From the NCBI RefSeq assembly GCF_030252425.1, contig NZ_CP126996.1, positions 62,001-126,000 of the forward strand: a stretch of 64,000 bases of DNA. Reading direction: 5' to 3'. The translations under genes were made by a program, and so were the position numbers. Under the pieces are notes generated by a model that saw nothing but the letters and a program-made list of their open reading frames with translations, made no database searches and was not told where the DNA came from. Position 1 is the first letter of the stretch. Each line of letters starts with the position of its first letter. Shown here piece by piece: positions 54,975-64,000 of this stretch. The DNA is from Acidisoma sp. PAMC 29798 (GTDB lineage Bacteria > Pseudomonadota > Alphaproteobacteria > Acetobacterales > Acetobacteraceae).

Positions 54975-55772
54975 ATGATAAAAGAGGTGTCGATGCTGCA
55001 CGAACAGAACAGGCCCGCCCAAGCGATGCTGAACAAGGTGCCTGAGGTCACGATTATTTTCTGGCTTATCAAAATCATGGCGACGACGGTGGGCGAGACG
55101 GGCGCGGACTTCCTCTCTGCGACACTCGGCTTTGGTCTCCCCGTCACCTCGATGATCATGACGCTCCTCCTTGCGATCGCCATCGCGGTCCAGTTTTGGG
55201 CGGCTCGATATGTGCCTTGGATCTACTGGCTGACGGTCGTATTGGTGAGTGTGGTCGGCACGCTCATCACAGACACTCTGAGTGACACCCTCGGCGTGAG
55301 CCTGATCCTCAGTAGCTTTTCCTTTCTGCTCTTGCTGGGGCTCACCTTCACCCTTTGGTACACGACGGAGCGGACGATCTCGATCCACTCAATCTTCACG
55401 ACCAGACGCGAAGTGTTCTATTGGGCCGCTATCCTCCTCACCTTTGCCTTGGGCACGGCGGCTGGGGACCTGGCGGCCGAACGGCTGCAGCTCGGCTACT
55501 TGGCGGCGGCCGTGATCTTCGGGTCGCTGATCGCCGTCGTCACCCTCACTTATTACGTCTTTGCTCTCGACGCGGTCGCCGCCTTCTGGATCGCCTATAT
55601 CCTCACACGGCCCTTCGGCGCCTCCTGTGGGGATCTGCTGGCGCAGCCCAGGACAGACGGCGGCTTGGGGCTCGGCACGGTCGTCACCAGCCTCGTCTTC
55701 CTGGCCGTCATCCTGAGCCTCGTGACCTTCCTGACCTTGAGCCGCAGGCCTTCGCCGCAGGTCCGTCCGTAG
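54975..55772 (+). CDS. COG4705 / DUF347-type membrane protein, second copy
   Basis: A 265-residue paralogue of the preceding gene on the other strand. Matching features are KVPEVTIIFWLIKIMATTVG, ISIHSIFTTRREVFYWAAIL, FALGTAAGDLAAERL and TRPFGASCGDLLAQP. About eight transmembrane helices are visible. It is followed after 100 bp by an OmpR-type response regulator and its kinase, so the three may form one operon controlled by the two-component system. Confidence 0.82.
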   Translation: MIKEVSMLHEQNRPAQAMLNKVPEVTIIFWLIKIMATTVGETGADFLSATLGFGLPVTSMIMTLLLAIAIAVQFWAARYVPWIYWLTVVLVSVVGTLITDTLSDTLGVSLILSSFSFLLLLGLTFTLWYTTERTISIHSIFTTRREVFYWAAILLTFALGTAAGDLAAERLQLGYLAAAVIFGSLIAVVTLTYYVFALDAVAAFWIAYILTRPFGASCGDLLAQPRTDGGLGLGTVVTSLVFLAVILSLVTFLTLSRRPSPQVRP

Positions 55773-55871
55773 CGCCGTGGCGACTCCCCAGCCGATCAGG
55801 CGGCGGCCCCTTTGTTCTGGCAGAGACGTCTCTTCTTGGCGTAGGAGACTGTTGCGCGGGAGGATCGGCAT

Positions 55872-56546
55872 GTGAAGGTCTTGGTGATCGAGGACGACGC
55901 CGAAACCGGCGCCTATATCCTGCGCGGCCTGCGTGAGCACGGCCATTCCGCCGATCATGCCGCCGATGGGCTGGACGGGCTGTTTCTTGCAAGCGGCGGT
56001 TATGACGTGCTGGTCGTTGACCGCATGTTGCCCAGCCTAGACGGTCTCGAGCTTGTGCGTCGTTTGCGGGGCATGGCCATTCAGGCGCCGGTGCTGTTTC
56101 TGACGGCGCTGCGTGGCGTCGGTGACCGCATTCAGGGTCTGGAGGCCGGGGGAGACGACTACCTTGTGAAACCCTTCGCCTTCGCGGAATTGTTGGCACG
56201 CCTCAACGCTCTTGCGCGGCGGCCGCCCTTGACCCAACCACTGACCCAGATGCGCGTAGCCGACCTGGAACTGGATCTTCTGAAGCGCACGGTCATCCGC
56301 GGCGGGGAGCGCGTGGACCTGCAGCAACGCGAGTTTCGGCTGTTGCAATTCCTCATGCAGCACGCCGAGCGCGTCGTGACCCGAACAATGCTTCTCGAAG
56401 GCGTCTGGGATTTCCACTTCGACCCCAAAACGAATATTGTCGAAACTCATATCAGTCGCCTGCGCGGCAAGATTTCCCGCAGCGGCCGTGATCCCGAACT
56501 CATTCACACCATTCGCGGCGCCGGCTACGTTCTTCGTGCGGCTTAA
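55872..56546 (+). CDS. OmpR-family response regulator
   Basis: A 224-residue regulator. The receiver domain has the acidic pair in LVIEDDAETG, the phosphorylated Asp in VLVVDRMLPSLDGLE (about residue 51), Thr in FLTALRG and Lys in LVKPFAF. The C-terminal winged helix shows LLKRTVIRGGERVDLQQREF and TNIVETHISRLRGKI. It is translationally coupled with the kinase (11-bp overlap). Confidence 0.94.
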   Translation: MKVLVIEDDAETGAYILRGLREHGHSADHAADGLDGLFLASGGYDVLVVDRMLPSLDGLELVRRLRGMAIQAPVLFLTALRGVGDRIQGLEAGGDDYLVKPFAFAELLARLNALARRPPLTQPLTQMRVADLELDLLKRTVIRGGERVDLQQREFRLLQFLMQHAERVVTRTMLLEGVWDFHFDPKTNIVETHISRLRGKISRSGRDPELIHTIRGAGYVLRAA

Positions 56547-57993
56547 TCTACGCGACTATGCGCTGATACGCGCTGCATCAAGACTCCTGAAGACGGCCAG
56601 CTTTCGCTTCGCCGCCCTCTATGTCGCTGTCTTCGCAGCATCGGCCTTCGTTTTGGGACTGGCCGTGTTCCTTGCTGCCCGGTCCAGTCTCGAACAACAG
56701 ATGGACACCGGCGTGCAGACCGAAACCGCGTTCCTGAGAGAGGAGTATCGTCGGGACGGCCTTGATCATCTCCGCAGCCTCATCGAAGCCCGTGGGCAGG
56801 AAAATCGCGCCCTCGACTACGTGCTGCAGGATGCCGCAGGTGTTTACCTCGCAGGGGAAATTCCCGCGCAACCCGGACTGCGGTCGGGATGGACGGAACT
56901 CACAGTTCCAAGTGAACGGGAAGCCGATAACGAGCCCGAACGTGTCCGGGCCCTTGTCTCCCCACTCGATGGCGGTCTGCTGCTCGCCGTCGGGGATGAC
57001 ATCCATCGGATCACGGAGGTGGAGGAGGCGGTCACCCGGGCTTTCGCCTTGACCGTGGGCCTCGCGGCCCTGCTGGGCATCGGTGGCGGAATCCTTCTGA
57101 GTCAGGCTTTCCTGGCCCGCGTGGATGCCATTGCGCGCACCGCTGAGGCGATCATCGGCGGCGATCTCGGGCGCCGCGTATTGCTGCGCGGAACAGGGGA
57201 CGACCTCGATCGCCTGGCCGGCACGCTCAATCGGATGCTTGATCGCATCAGTGCGTTGATGGACAGCCTGCGTCAGGTCAGCAGCGACGTTGCCCATGAC
57301 CTGCGCACGCCGCTTTCGCGCCTCTACCAGCGGTTAGAGGACGCACATGATCACGCGCGATCGGTCGAGGAGTATCAGCCTGCCGTCGAGGGGGCGATGC
57401 GCGAGGCGGAGGCGTTATTGGATACCTTCTCCGCGCTGCTGCGCATCGCTCAGGTTGAGGGTGCGTCACCGCGAAGCGGGTTCCGCGACGTGGACCTCAC
57501 AGTCATCGCCGAGTCGGTTGCTGACGCCTACCGTCCAGATGCGGAAGACGCCGATCACCGCATCGACGCCGACTTCTCGGCCGGCATTGTCATTTACGGT
57601 GACCACGAATTGCTGACGCAGGCCCTCGCCAATCTCGTGGAGAATGGGCTTCGGCATACACCACCGGGAACGCGACTGAGCCTCCGGCTTTTTCGTGACG
57701 AAGAGGGTGGTGTGGTCTTCGTCATCACGGACAATGGTCCCGGCGTCGCGGATAAGGATCTTCCGCGTCTCACGCATCGATTCTATCGGGGCGAATGGAG
57801 CCGCACCACGGTCGGCAACGGCCTTGGTCTCAGCTTGGTCGCCGCCGTCGCAGACCTGCACGGGGCCAAGCTGCGGTTGGAGAATGCGTCGCCGGGCATT
57901 CGCGTCACGCTCCGGTTCCCGCCGGCACCTCGCAGCCCAGCGCCTAGTCATCTTCCCCAGCTTAACAAGCCAGCAGAACGATGGCGCGGCTGA
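56536..57993 (+). CDS. Sensor histidine kinase
   Basis: About 485 residues from GTG 56536, overlapping the response regulator. Two transmembrane segments (FAALYVAVFAASAFVLGLAV and AFALTVGLAALLGIGGGILL) enclose a periplasmic sensor of about 120 residues. HAMP follows (RTAEAIIGGDLGRR), then the phospho-acceptor His in SSDVAHDLRTPLSRL, N box LANLVENGLRHTPPG, and G boxes DNGPGV and GNGLGLSL. ATG 56437 would extend the protein into the regulator gene and is less likely. The signal is unknown. Confidence 0.93.
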   Translation: MRLNLRDYALIRAASRLLKTASFRFAALYVAVFAASAFVLGLAVFLAARSSLEQQMDTGVQTETAFLREEYRRDGLDHLRSLIEARGQENRALDYVLQDAAGVYLAGEIPAQPGLRSGWTELTVPSEREADNEPERVRALVSPLDGGLLLAVGDDIHRITEVEEAVTRAFALTVGLAALLGIGGGILLSQAFLARVDAIARTAEAIIGGDLGRRVLLRGTGDDLDRLAGTLNRMLDRISALMDSLRQVSSDVAHDLRTPLSRLYQRLEDAHDHARSVEEYQPAVEGAMREAEALLDTFSALLRIAQVEGASPRSGFRDVDLTVIAESVADAYRPDAEDADHRIDADFSAGIVIYGDHELLTQALANLVENGLRHTPPGTRLSLRLFRDEEGGVVFVITDNGPGVADKDLPRLTHRFYRGEWSRTTVGNGLGLSLVAAVADLHGAKLRLENASPGIRVTLRFPPAPRSPAPSHLPQLNKPAERWRG

Positions 57994-58336
57994 TAACGTT
58001 GCAGGTGTTTCTTGAACTCATGCATGTCATCGGACGCCGCTGCCGGAGCCATGGACGAGACACCAGACTCATCGAAGCCGACGACTTCCGATCTTTCGAT
58101 CTCCTCGGTGTCGCTCGGCAAGCGGACCCTATTGCCCAGTCCCTCGCCCTGACCGGCGACTCTCCCAAGGCCACTTACGAAAAAAGCGCATGAGCCAATC
58201 TTGGGCAGCGAGAGGTGCTTGCCGAAGCCGCCGTCAGCGTCGGGTCTACGGGCGCATAGCCGCTGAAGCGACCGCGATGCCGGCCGGCTTTTCCCAGGTC
58301 GCTTGTTTGGCAAAAAACCGCATCGGCCCGTAATCC
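57994..58336. other. No recognised gene between kinase and IS6 copy B
   Basis: A 343-bp stretch with only short open frames on both strands and none matching a family I know. It ends at the IS6 inverted repeat. Confidence 0.4.
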
Positions 58337-59137
58337 GGTTCTGTCGCAAATTTGGCCGACCGATCCGCTTGGCGCATGTTTGCCGGCGAGAGTTTTAGCG
58401 GCGAGCATGTGATGATCGAATTCAAGGGCAGTCACTTCGAGCGGGACGTGATCCTATTGGCGGTCCGCTGGTATGTCGCGTATCCGATCAGCTACCGCCA
58501 GCTCGAGGAAATGATGGCAGAGCACGGCGTCGAGGTGGACCATGCCACACTCAATCGCTGGGTGGTCAAGTATGTTCCTCTGTTGGATTGGGAGTTCCGG
58601 CCGCGCAAGCACCCGGTGGGTCCCAGTTGGCGAATGGACGAGACCTATGTCCGAGTCAAAGGCGCTTGGAAGTACTTGTACCGAGCCGTCGATAAGGCCG
58701 GAGCCACGGTAGATTTCCTTCTGACTGCGAAGCGAGATCGCAAAGCCGCCCTGCGGTTCTTGCGCAAGGCGATCAAGGGGAGCGGCACGCCTCAGAAGAT
58801 CACGATCGATAAGAGCGGCGCCAACACGGCTGCGATTGTGAGCCACAACGCTGAATTCGGGGCGGCCATTGAGATCCGTCAGATCAAATACCTCAACAAC
58901 ATCGTCGAACAAGATCATCGAGCCATCAAACGCCTGGCGCGACCAATGCTCGGTTTCAAATCCTTCCGGTCAGCGGCGATGACGCTTGCTGGCATCGAGC
59001 TCATGCATATGCTTCGGAAAGGCCAGTTGCGCACAACAGGCAACCTGTGTCCGGCGCAGCAATTCTATTCTCTGGCAGGATAAACCCAGAGCGTCCCCCG
59101 GCCTCGCGTGTCAATTCCGGAAATTTGCGACAGAACC
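58337..59137 (+). mobile_element. IS6-family insertion sequence, copy B
   Basis: An 801-bp element with the same ends (GGTTCTGTCGCAAATTT) and the same encoded protein as copy A at 31583-32383, in the opposite orientation. Flanks CGTAATCC and GATTCCAC do not match each other, nor do they match the flanks of copy A in either orientation. Confidence 0.92.
58352..59083 (+). CDS. IS6-family transposase, copy B
   Basis: The protein is identical to that of copy A, with SWRMDETYVRVKGAWKYLYR, KITIDKSGANT and NNIVEQDHRAIKRL carrying the DDE triad. ATG 58412 (MIEFKGSHFERD) is the better match to IS6 N-termini; TTG 58352 gives the full 243 residues. Intact, so this copy could supply transposase for the related ends in the window. 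Confidence 0.92.
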   Translation: MADRSAWRMFAGESFSGEHVMIEFKGSHFERDVILLAVRWYVAYPISYRQLEEMMAEHGVEVDHATLNRWVVKYVPLLDWEFRPRKHPVGPSWRMDETYVRVKGAWKYLYRAVDKAGATVDFLLTAKRDRKAALRFLRKAIKGSGTPQKITIDKSGANTAAIVSHNAEFGAAIEIRQIKYLNNIVEQDHRAIKRLARPMLGFKSFRSAAMTLAGIELMHMLRKGQLRTTGNLCPAQQFYSLAG

Positions 59138-59299
59138 GATTCCACGGAGTGATAACTCGGCACGTGCGATGCACACGAGTCCTCGCAACTCGGATTTTTG
59201 CTGGATTAGATAGATGGCCGGTAGTCCCGATTAAGTGCTGGTGATGATTACGATCAGGAGCCGTCCACCCCATCGGCGGGAGGACCCGAAATGACACCG

Positions 59300-61444
59300 T
59301 TACATAAGACCGAGACCCAATTGCTGTTGAATCAGCTGATGGCAATCGCTGGAGGACATCGGCCGGCCAAGAAAATACCCTTGTCCAAAGTCGCATCCTT
59401 CCTGCAGCAACAACTCATATTGACTTGCTAATTCGATCCCCTCGGCGACGGTCGCGACGCCAAACGCTCGTGCCAATGCAACTACGGCCCGAAGAATGGC
59501 TAACGATTCGAAGCTAGAATGTGAATCGAGCACGAAACTTTGGTCGATCTTGATCATATCAACCTTGAACTTCTTCAAGTATTGGAGCGAAGCATAGCCT
59601 TTGCCAAAGTCGTCGAGACTTATCCGCACACCATGGTGCCGCAGATCGTCAAGCGTGTCGGTAGCCTGTCTCTCGCCGACGAAAATGATGGTCTCCGTGA
59701 TTTCGAGGGTGAGACGGGTCGGCTTTACCCCTGTTTCCGCTAATATACCTTTCACCTTCTCGCCGAAACTCCGACTTTGGATTTGTAGCACAGAAACATT
59801 GACGGCGATAAGAACGGCATCCGGCCAACCGGAGACCTCCTTGCATGCCTCACGCAAAACCCACTCGCCAATCGAATGTATCAGACCTGTTTATTCTGCA
59901 ATCGCAATCACGCTATCCGTGGGAACAGAAGCGAAGTCTGGATGCCGCCAACGAAGAAGAGCCTCGAAAGTCGCGACTCGTCCTGTTTTCAAATCGAAAA
60001 TAGGCTGGAATTCCAGCGCGAGTTCGTTCCGGTGCAACGCCTGCGCGAGTTCGCGCTTGCGTAGTTCCCGTAGGAACAACTCGTTGCCCATTCCGGGTTC
60101 GAAGAAGCGATAATTCCCGCGCCCAGCTGCTTTCGCCGCATACAGTGCCACATCCGCTCGACGTACAAGCTCGTCGCTTGTTAAGCCGCTTTTTGCAAGA
60201 GCGATGCCTATACTGGCCCCAATGGCGATCACTTCCCCGCCTACCTCATATTCGCAGGAGAGAGAGCCCAAGATCGCCTCGGCAAGGGCTGCGACATCGG
60301 ACTCACTGCCAGGGTCAGTTTTCGCAATGACAAACTCGTCGCCCCCGATGCGGCAAACCAGTGCGGTCCCCTCCGTGCAGTGGCGAAGACGCTCCGAGAC
60401 CGCGATCAAAACAGCGTCACCGATCGGATGGCCCTTTGTATCGTTCACGGCCTTGAATCCATCAAGATCGAGATAGAGCACAACGATCTCTCGATGCGTT
60501 TCTATTTCTCCTAACATTCGCTCGAGAGCGTCGTAAAACGTGGATCGGTTCGCCAAACCTGTGAGGCCATCGTGCGTCGCTAGGAAAATGATCTTCTCCC
60601 GAGCACGCTGCTCACCCTCCTCCGCTCTCCGTCGGTCTGAGACATCACGAAGAAACATCGACAGACCTTCTTTCGTGGGGAACAGATCAAATTGGAGCCA
60701 TCGGTCGAGGGATGCAAAATAAGCTTCAAAATGTTGTGCCTCGCGAACACCGCCTACAGCCGCCAACTTTTCACCGGCGCCGCTCTCCGCCCAACCGGGT
60801 ATGAGCTCCGGCAAAGTCGATCCAAGCGCGGGCTCATTCGACTCAAATAGGCGCTTGGCGTGTCCGTTGATATAGGTTACGCGCAAGTCCCAAGAGAGCA
60901 GAATGATGCTATCGGAACTACTCTCAAGGACATCATGAAGCTTCTGCGCGGCGGCATTGGCCTGATCACGCGCTCTCTTCTCCATCGTAACATCGAGCAC
61001 AGAAACACTGACAAGGATTGTCATCCCAGCCTCATCCTTGACCGGATTGTAGTTTACGAGGACGAAACGCTCTCCGTCATTCGTGTCCTCCGAGATTAAG
61101 CGGCGCTCAACAGGAAGACCGTCTTTGAAAATCTGCCGATACACGGGCTCGATGGCATCGGCAATTTCGGGAACGACCTCTCTCAAGGTTCGACCGAGAT
61201 GCGCCTCGATCGGGCGTCGATTGAGCATTGCCATCCGCTGATTGACTTCTACATAACGAAGATCGCGATCAACAAGGCAGAGGGCGATTGGTGCTGACAT
61301 AAATGCTGAACGAAGTCTGCTGAGTTCTTCGCAGAGGCGCGGATGTTTTCCATCAAAACCGCTTTCACGCCGATACCAGTGTGGCAGGAACCTTAGCACG
61401 CATCTATTACTCCAAGTATGATATCGCCCAGTTAAAGATTTCAA
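59300..61444 (-). pseudogene. PAS-PAS-GGDEF-EAL cyclic-di-GMP protein split by one stop codon
   Basis: The first 517 codons encode two PAS domains (LRSAFMSAPIALCLVDRDLR, then VLESSSDSIILLSWDLRVTY), a GGDEF domain with intact CRIGGDEFVIAK, and the beginning of an EAL domain (FEALLRWRHP). TAA at 59891-59893 ends this frame after VIAIAE. The same frame continues TGLIHSIGEWVLREAC and the rest of EAL, including EITET, SLDDFGKGYASL and KIDQSFV, to 59300. A single base change (GAA to TAA) explains the break. The GGDEF half could still act as a diguanylate cyclase, while the EAL phosphodiesterase would be lost. No RxxD inhibitory site is seen before GGDEF. Confidence 0.85.
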
Positions 61445-61643
61445 TATGCTGTTGGACCGTCACTCATCAGTAATATATACGCAATGGTCACCAGCTGACT
61501 ACTATAATTGACTGTGACCGCTGAAGCCCTGGTTTCGAAGTTCGGGTCATTTCAACAAGAGGCGGATATAAGCGATTGAGGTCGACGCAGGAGCAAGTCG
61601 TCGGCGCACCACGGAGCAACAGGCGGTTGCAGCGGCGGCGGAC
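61445..61643. other. Non-coding stretch between GGDEF-EAL gene and selO remnant
   Basis: About 200 bp without a recognisable gene. It may contain the promoter of the GGDEF-EAL gene and debris of the lost selO 3' part. Confidence 0.3.
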
Positions 61644-62542
61644 TTAGGCCATGTTCCAGTAGGCCACACCGGGCTGGGTGTCATAGGCATAGCGCCCGTG
61701 CAGATCGATGGAGCTGAAGACCGTTGCCGGATCATAGGCATCCATTAAGGCGCAGGGGCCGAAATCGATCGTCTCACCGGAGATCGAGGTGTTGTCGGTG
61801 TTCATGACGCCGTGGATGAAGCCGATGAGCAGCCAACGCGCCACCAAGTCTGCCTGACGCGCGACCACCCCGTCCAGCAAGGCGCGATAGGGTTTCGCCG
61901 TCGCCGCTGCCTCGGGATAGTGACAGGCGATGGCATAATCCGAAAGCGTCTTCACCGCATCCGAGTCATCCTGCGCCACGAAATACTGGAAGGTGCCGAC
62001 GCGGAGATGGCTGGCGGCAACCCGGGTCAGGATGGCACCCGGCGGCATTCCCTCGCGCCGCACCGTCTCGCCGGTCGTGACGGCGGCGAGCGCCTGTGTT
62101 GTCGGCAGGCCAAGGGCGGCCATCGCCTCATTCACCAGATATTCGCGCAATACCGGCCCGAGCGCCGCCCGGCCGTCACCACCCCGCGAAAAGGGCGTGC
62201 GGCCCGAGCCCGTCAACTGGATGTCTCGCCGCTGCCCGACTGGGGTCACGATTTCATCGAGCAGATAGCGCGACCGTCGCCGAGCCGAGGCACGAAATTG
62301 CCGAATTGATGACCGGCATAGGCCTGGGCCAGGGGTTGCCACCCCTCCGCCACGCGGGTGCCGGCGAGGATCTCGACGCCCTCAGCGCTCGCGAGCTCCG
62401 CCGCATCCAGCCCGAGGTTCTTGGCCGAGGCGGCATTCAGCCGCACGAGCCGGGGTGCGGCCACTGGCGTCGGCGCGAGCGGCGCGAAGAAGCGTGGCGG
62501 CAAGCGCGCATAGCTATTGTCGAAAGGCAACCGGACGACCAT
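61644..62542 (-). pseudogene. selO: selO (YdiU) AMPylase, frameshifted and C-terminally truncated
   Basis: SelO is a pseudokinase-fold protein adenylyltransferase of about 490 residues. The N-terminal part ([20 protein letters not shown], then [20 protein letters not shown]) runs from ATG 62542. It leaves frame at LGDGRA near 62270. The next frame continues [60 protein letters not shown] and DFGP. It stops at PGVAYWNMA (61644), about 200 residues short. Both the frameshift and the truncation indicate a dead gene. Confidence 0.85.
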
Positions 62543-63165
62543 GCGATGAACTCCTGACTCCACACGGAAATCGGCTCACTACGGCTGCGATGCGAGGATG
62601 AGCAGCGAATGATACAGGCAGGCCATAAATGGCATGCCTGAAAAACGAGAAGCAGACATTCGCCTTCGCCCATGCATCCGCAAAAGAAGCAAGAACGGGC
62701 AAACGGGCTTGCCCGATTAGGACGCGAAGAATGCGCGTAGTTGTGCGTGCATCCATGGGTAGAACTCCTCCGCTTTTGTGTTGAGTCTGGATTTCAGATC
62801 GCGGGTCAAATCGTCGGCCAGCACCTCAAGCGCGCCTGTAGGCATTGTTACGTTAACTGGTGAACCCACTATAGCCCGAGTGCAGGTATACGGGAGCGAT
62901 TACGCGGCGTTTCGGGCGCACGTCTCCCGTGTCCACATCTCGAAGGATGTTGCACGCGCGGCACGATAGCGGGTCGCAGTCATCAGATGGCGCCTTGGGC
63001 GGAAGTGCCCAGATCTGAAAGCGTGAGCGGTCAGGAAACACTGTGCCTGGCGCATCGATTTGAATCGCTGCATCTGTCGCTCTCGCCTTCGGGTCGGCCG
63101 ATGCGATTGGACTTGCTTCGAAAAAGAGGAGAGCTCCTGATGCGCTGAGAGGAGTTTTCCTGGCC
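62543..63165. other. 623-bp stretch without a recognised gene
   Basis: Only short frames with no family match are present on both strands. A minus frame with ALPPKAPSDDCDPLSCRACN (about 62950-63010) has clustered cysteines but no identifiable family. The last 60 bp should contain the left end of the IS3 that follows; its inverted repeat could not be fixed without the other end. Confidence 0.35.
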
Positions 63166-63461
63166 ATGAAGCAGAAGCGGTTCACGAAGGAATTCGAGGA
63201 GGAGGAGGCGGTTGCCTGTTGCGGACGAGTGGTCGAACGAAGCGGGAGATTGCGGACGATCTCGGCGTCGGCTTGTCCACCCTGACACGATGGGTCTCCC
63301 GCAGCCGAGACCGGGAGATGGACGAACCGAATCGGCGGCCTCAGGGCGAAGACCCTGCGGCTGAGTTAAAGCGGTTGCGGCGAGAGAATGAGGTCCTCCG
63401 TCAGGAGCGGGATATCCTGAAGCGCGCGACCGCTTTTTTCGCCAAGGAGGGAAGCCGATAA
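63166..63461 (+). pseudogene. IS3-family OrfA with a frameshift
   Basis: ATG 63166 starts MKQKRFTKEFEEEEAV and then leaves frame. From 63219 another frame continues LRTSGRTKREIADDLGVGLS and LKRLRRENEVLRQERDILKR to the stop at 63461. Adding one base near 63213 (GTTGCC to GTTCGCC) would restore EEAVRLLRTSG, so a 1-bp deletion is likely. Confidence 0.75.
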
Positions 63462-64000
63462 GGTTCGAACTCATCGACCGGGCGAAGAAGGACTTCCCTG
63501 TCCAACGGCTTTGCCGGTTGCTCGGCGTCAGCCAGAGCGGCTATTTTGCATGGTGCGCCCGTCTCCCCAGCCAGAGGCAATGGCAAGATATGGTGCTGCT
63601 TGCGCATGTCCGTTCGGCTTTTGCGCAATCGAACGGCACCTATGGGAGCTCGCGCATGACCCGGGAGATTCGTGATCAGGGCCTGACGGTTGGGCGTCGT
63701 CGCGTTACGCGATTCATGCGGGACGACGACCTGCGGGCTCGGCAAAAACGCCGCTTCAAACGAACGACAGACAGCGAGCATGGCTGGCCGGTTGCTCCCA
63801 ATCTTTTGGACCAGGATTTCAGCGCCACAGCGCCGAACCAGAAATGGTCGGCGGACATTACTTACGTATGGACCAGAGAGGGATGGCTCTACCTGGCGAT
63901 CGTCATGGACCTTTTCTCCCGGCGCATTATCGGCTGGGCGGTGAGTGATCGGCTTCATCGAAAATTGGCTGTGGCCGCGCTCCGCCAGGCATTTGCCATT
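63458..64000 (+). CDS. IS3-family transposase OrfB, 3' end beyond window
   Basis: The frame in the -1 phase relative to OrfA is open to the right edge. It reads RFELIDRAKKDFPVQRLCRL with LGVSQSGYFAW (HTH_21), NGTYGSSRMTREIRDQGL, and the catalytic NQKWSADITYVWTREGWLYL with the first Asp. The second Asp and Glu lie outside the window. It starts by overlap or frameshift from OrfA, as in other IS3 elements. Confidence 0.85.
   Translation, partial: MRFELIDRAKKDFPVQRLCRLLGVSQSGYFAWCARLPSQRQWQDMVLLAHVRSAFAQSNGTYGSSRMTREIRDQGLTVGRRRVTRFMRDDDLRARQKRRFKRTTDSEHGWPVAPNLLDQDFSATAPNQKWSADITYVWTREGWLYLAIVMDLFSRRIIGWAVSDRLHRKLAVAALRQAFAI

Noticed and set aside
31583-59137. Composite transposon formed by the two identical IS6 copies
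   Set aside because: The copies are inverted, lack target duplications, and the enclosed genes include other complete elements and chromosomal-type operons, so a single mobile unit is not supported.

Overview
The window is a high-GC bacterial sequence that looks like alphaproteobacterial accessory DNA. Members of the Acetobacteraceae are the best guess, from the style of the IS5, IS6 and ISL3 elements, the tyrosine recombinase-ScpA operon and the type I-C cas genes; this is an inference without any database search. Partition genes at the left edge, two tyrosine recombinases (one dead), an HU protein, a toxin-antitoxin pair and at least ten insertion sequences or remnants point to a plasmid, megaplasmid or heavily rearranged genomic island.

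Layout. 1-629: plasmid partition pair (ParA end, ribbon-helix-helix partner). 692-1536: IS5-family element. 1861-4406: compact operon of tyrosine recombinase, an unknown 200-residue protein and an ScpA-like kleisin. 4543-5116: ParDE-type toxin-antitoxin pair, then an IS6 remnant. 5656-13437: complete type I-C CRISPR-Cas operon (cas3-cas5c-cas8c-cas7c-cas4-cas1-cas2), with a likely internal cas11c start in cas8c. 13631-17682: array of 62 repeats and 61 spacers whose leader-distal end is cut in the middle of a repeat by an IS21-family element (17683-20125). The far side of that IS is an aldehyde dehydrogenase lacking its 5' end.

21459-24261 is a mosaic of IS66, ISL3, DoxX-like and IS3 fragments. 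24262-30981 is a sugar module: an ABC importer (binding protein, ATPase, two permeases) divergent from a LacI regulator and a ketose 3-epimerase-like enzyme, with two LacI-type operators between them. After an intact IS6 element there is a zinc-dependent polyol/sugar-acid dehydrogenase (32386-33387). 33388-36151 holds decayed plasmid-type genes, HU and a basic small protein. 36152-38729 is an IS6 element directly abutting an ISL3 element.

38853-42712 contains a LysR/SDR pair, a broken SDR and an in-frame chimera of Tn3 transposase and resolvase. 42987-48006 encodes an EmrAB plus outer-membrane-factor efflux pump with a divergent TetR regulator. 48015-51693 is another IS nest, including an IS3 with a clean 3-bp target duplication. 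51723-57993 carries a DUF4142 protein, an iron-binding protein with a truncated permease, two COG4705 membrane proteins and a two-component system. 58337-59137 is a second copy of the 801-bp IS6. A PAS-PAS-GGDEF-EAL protein split by one stop codon, a broken selO and a partial IS3 finish the window.

The genes fall into plasmid maintenance, phage/plasmid defence, carbohydrate uptake, efflux and signalling modules, repeatedly joined and broken by insertion sequences.
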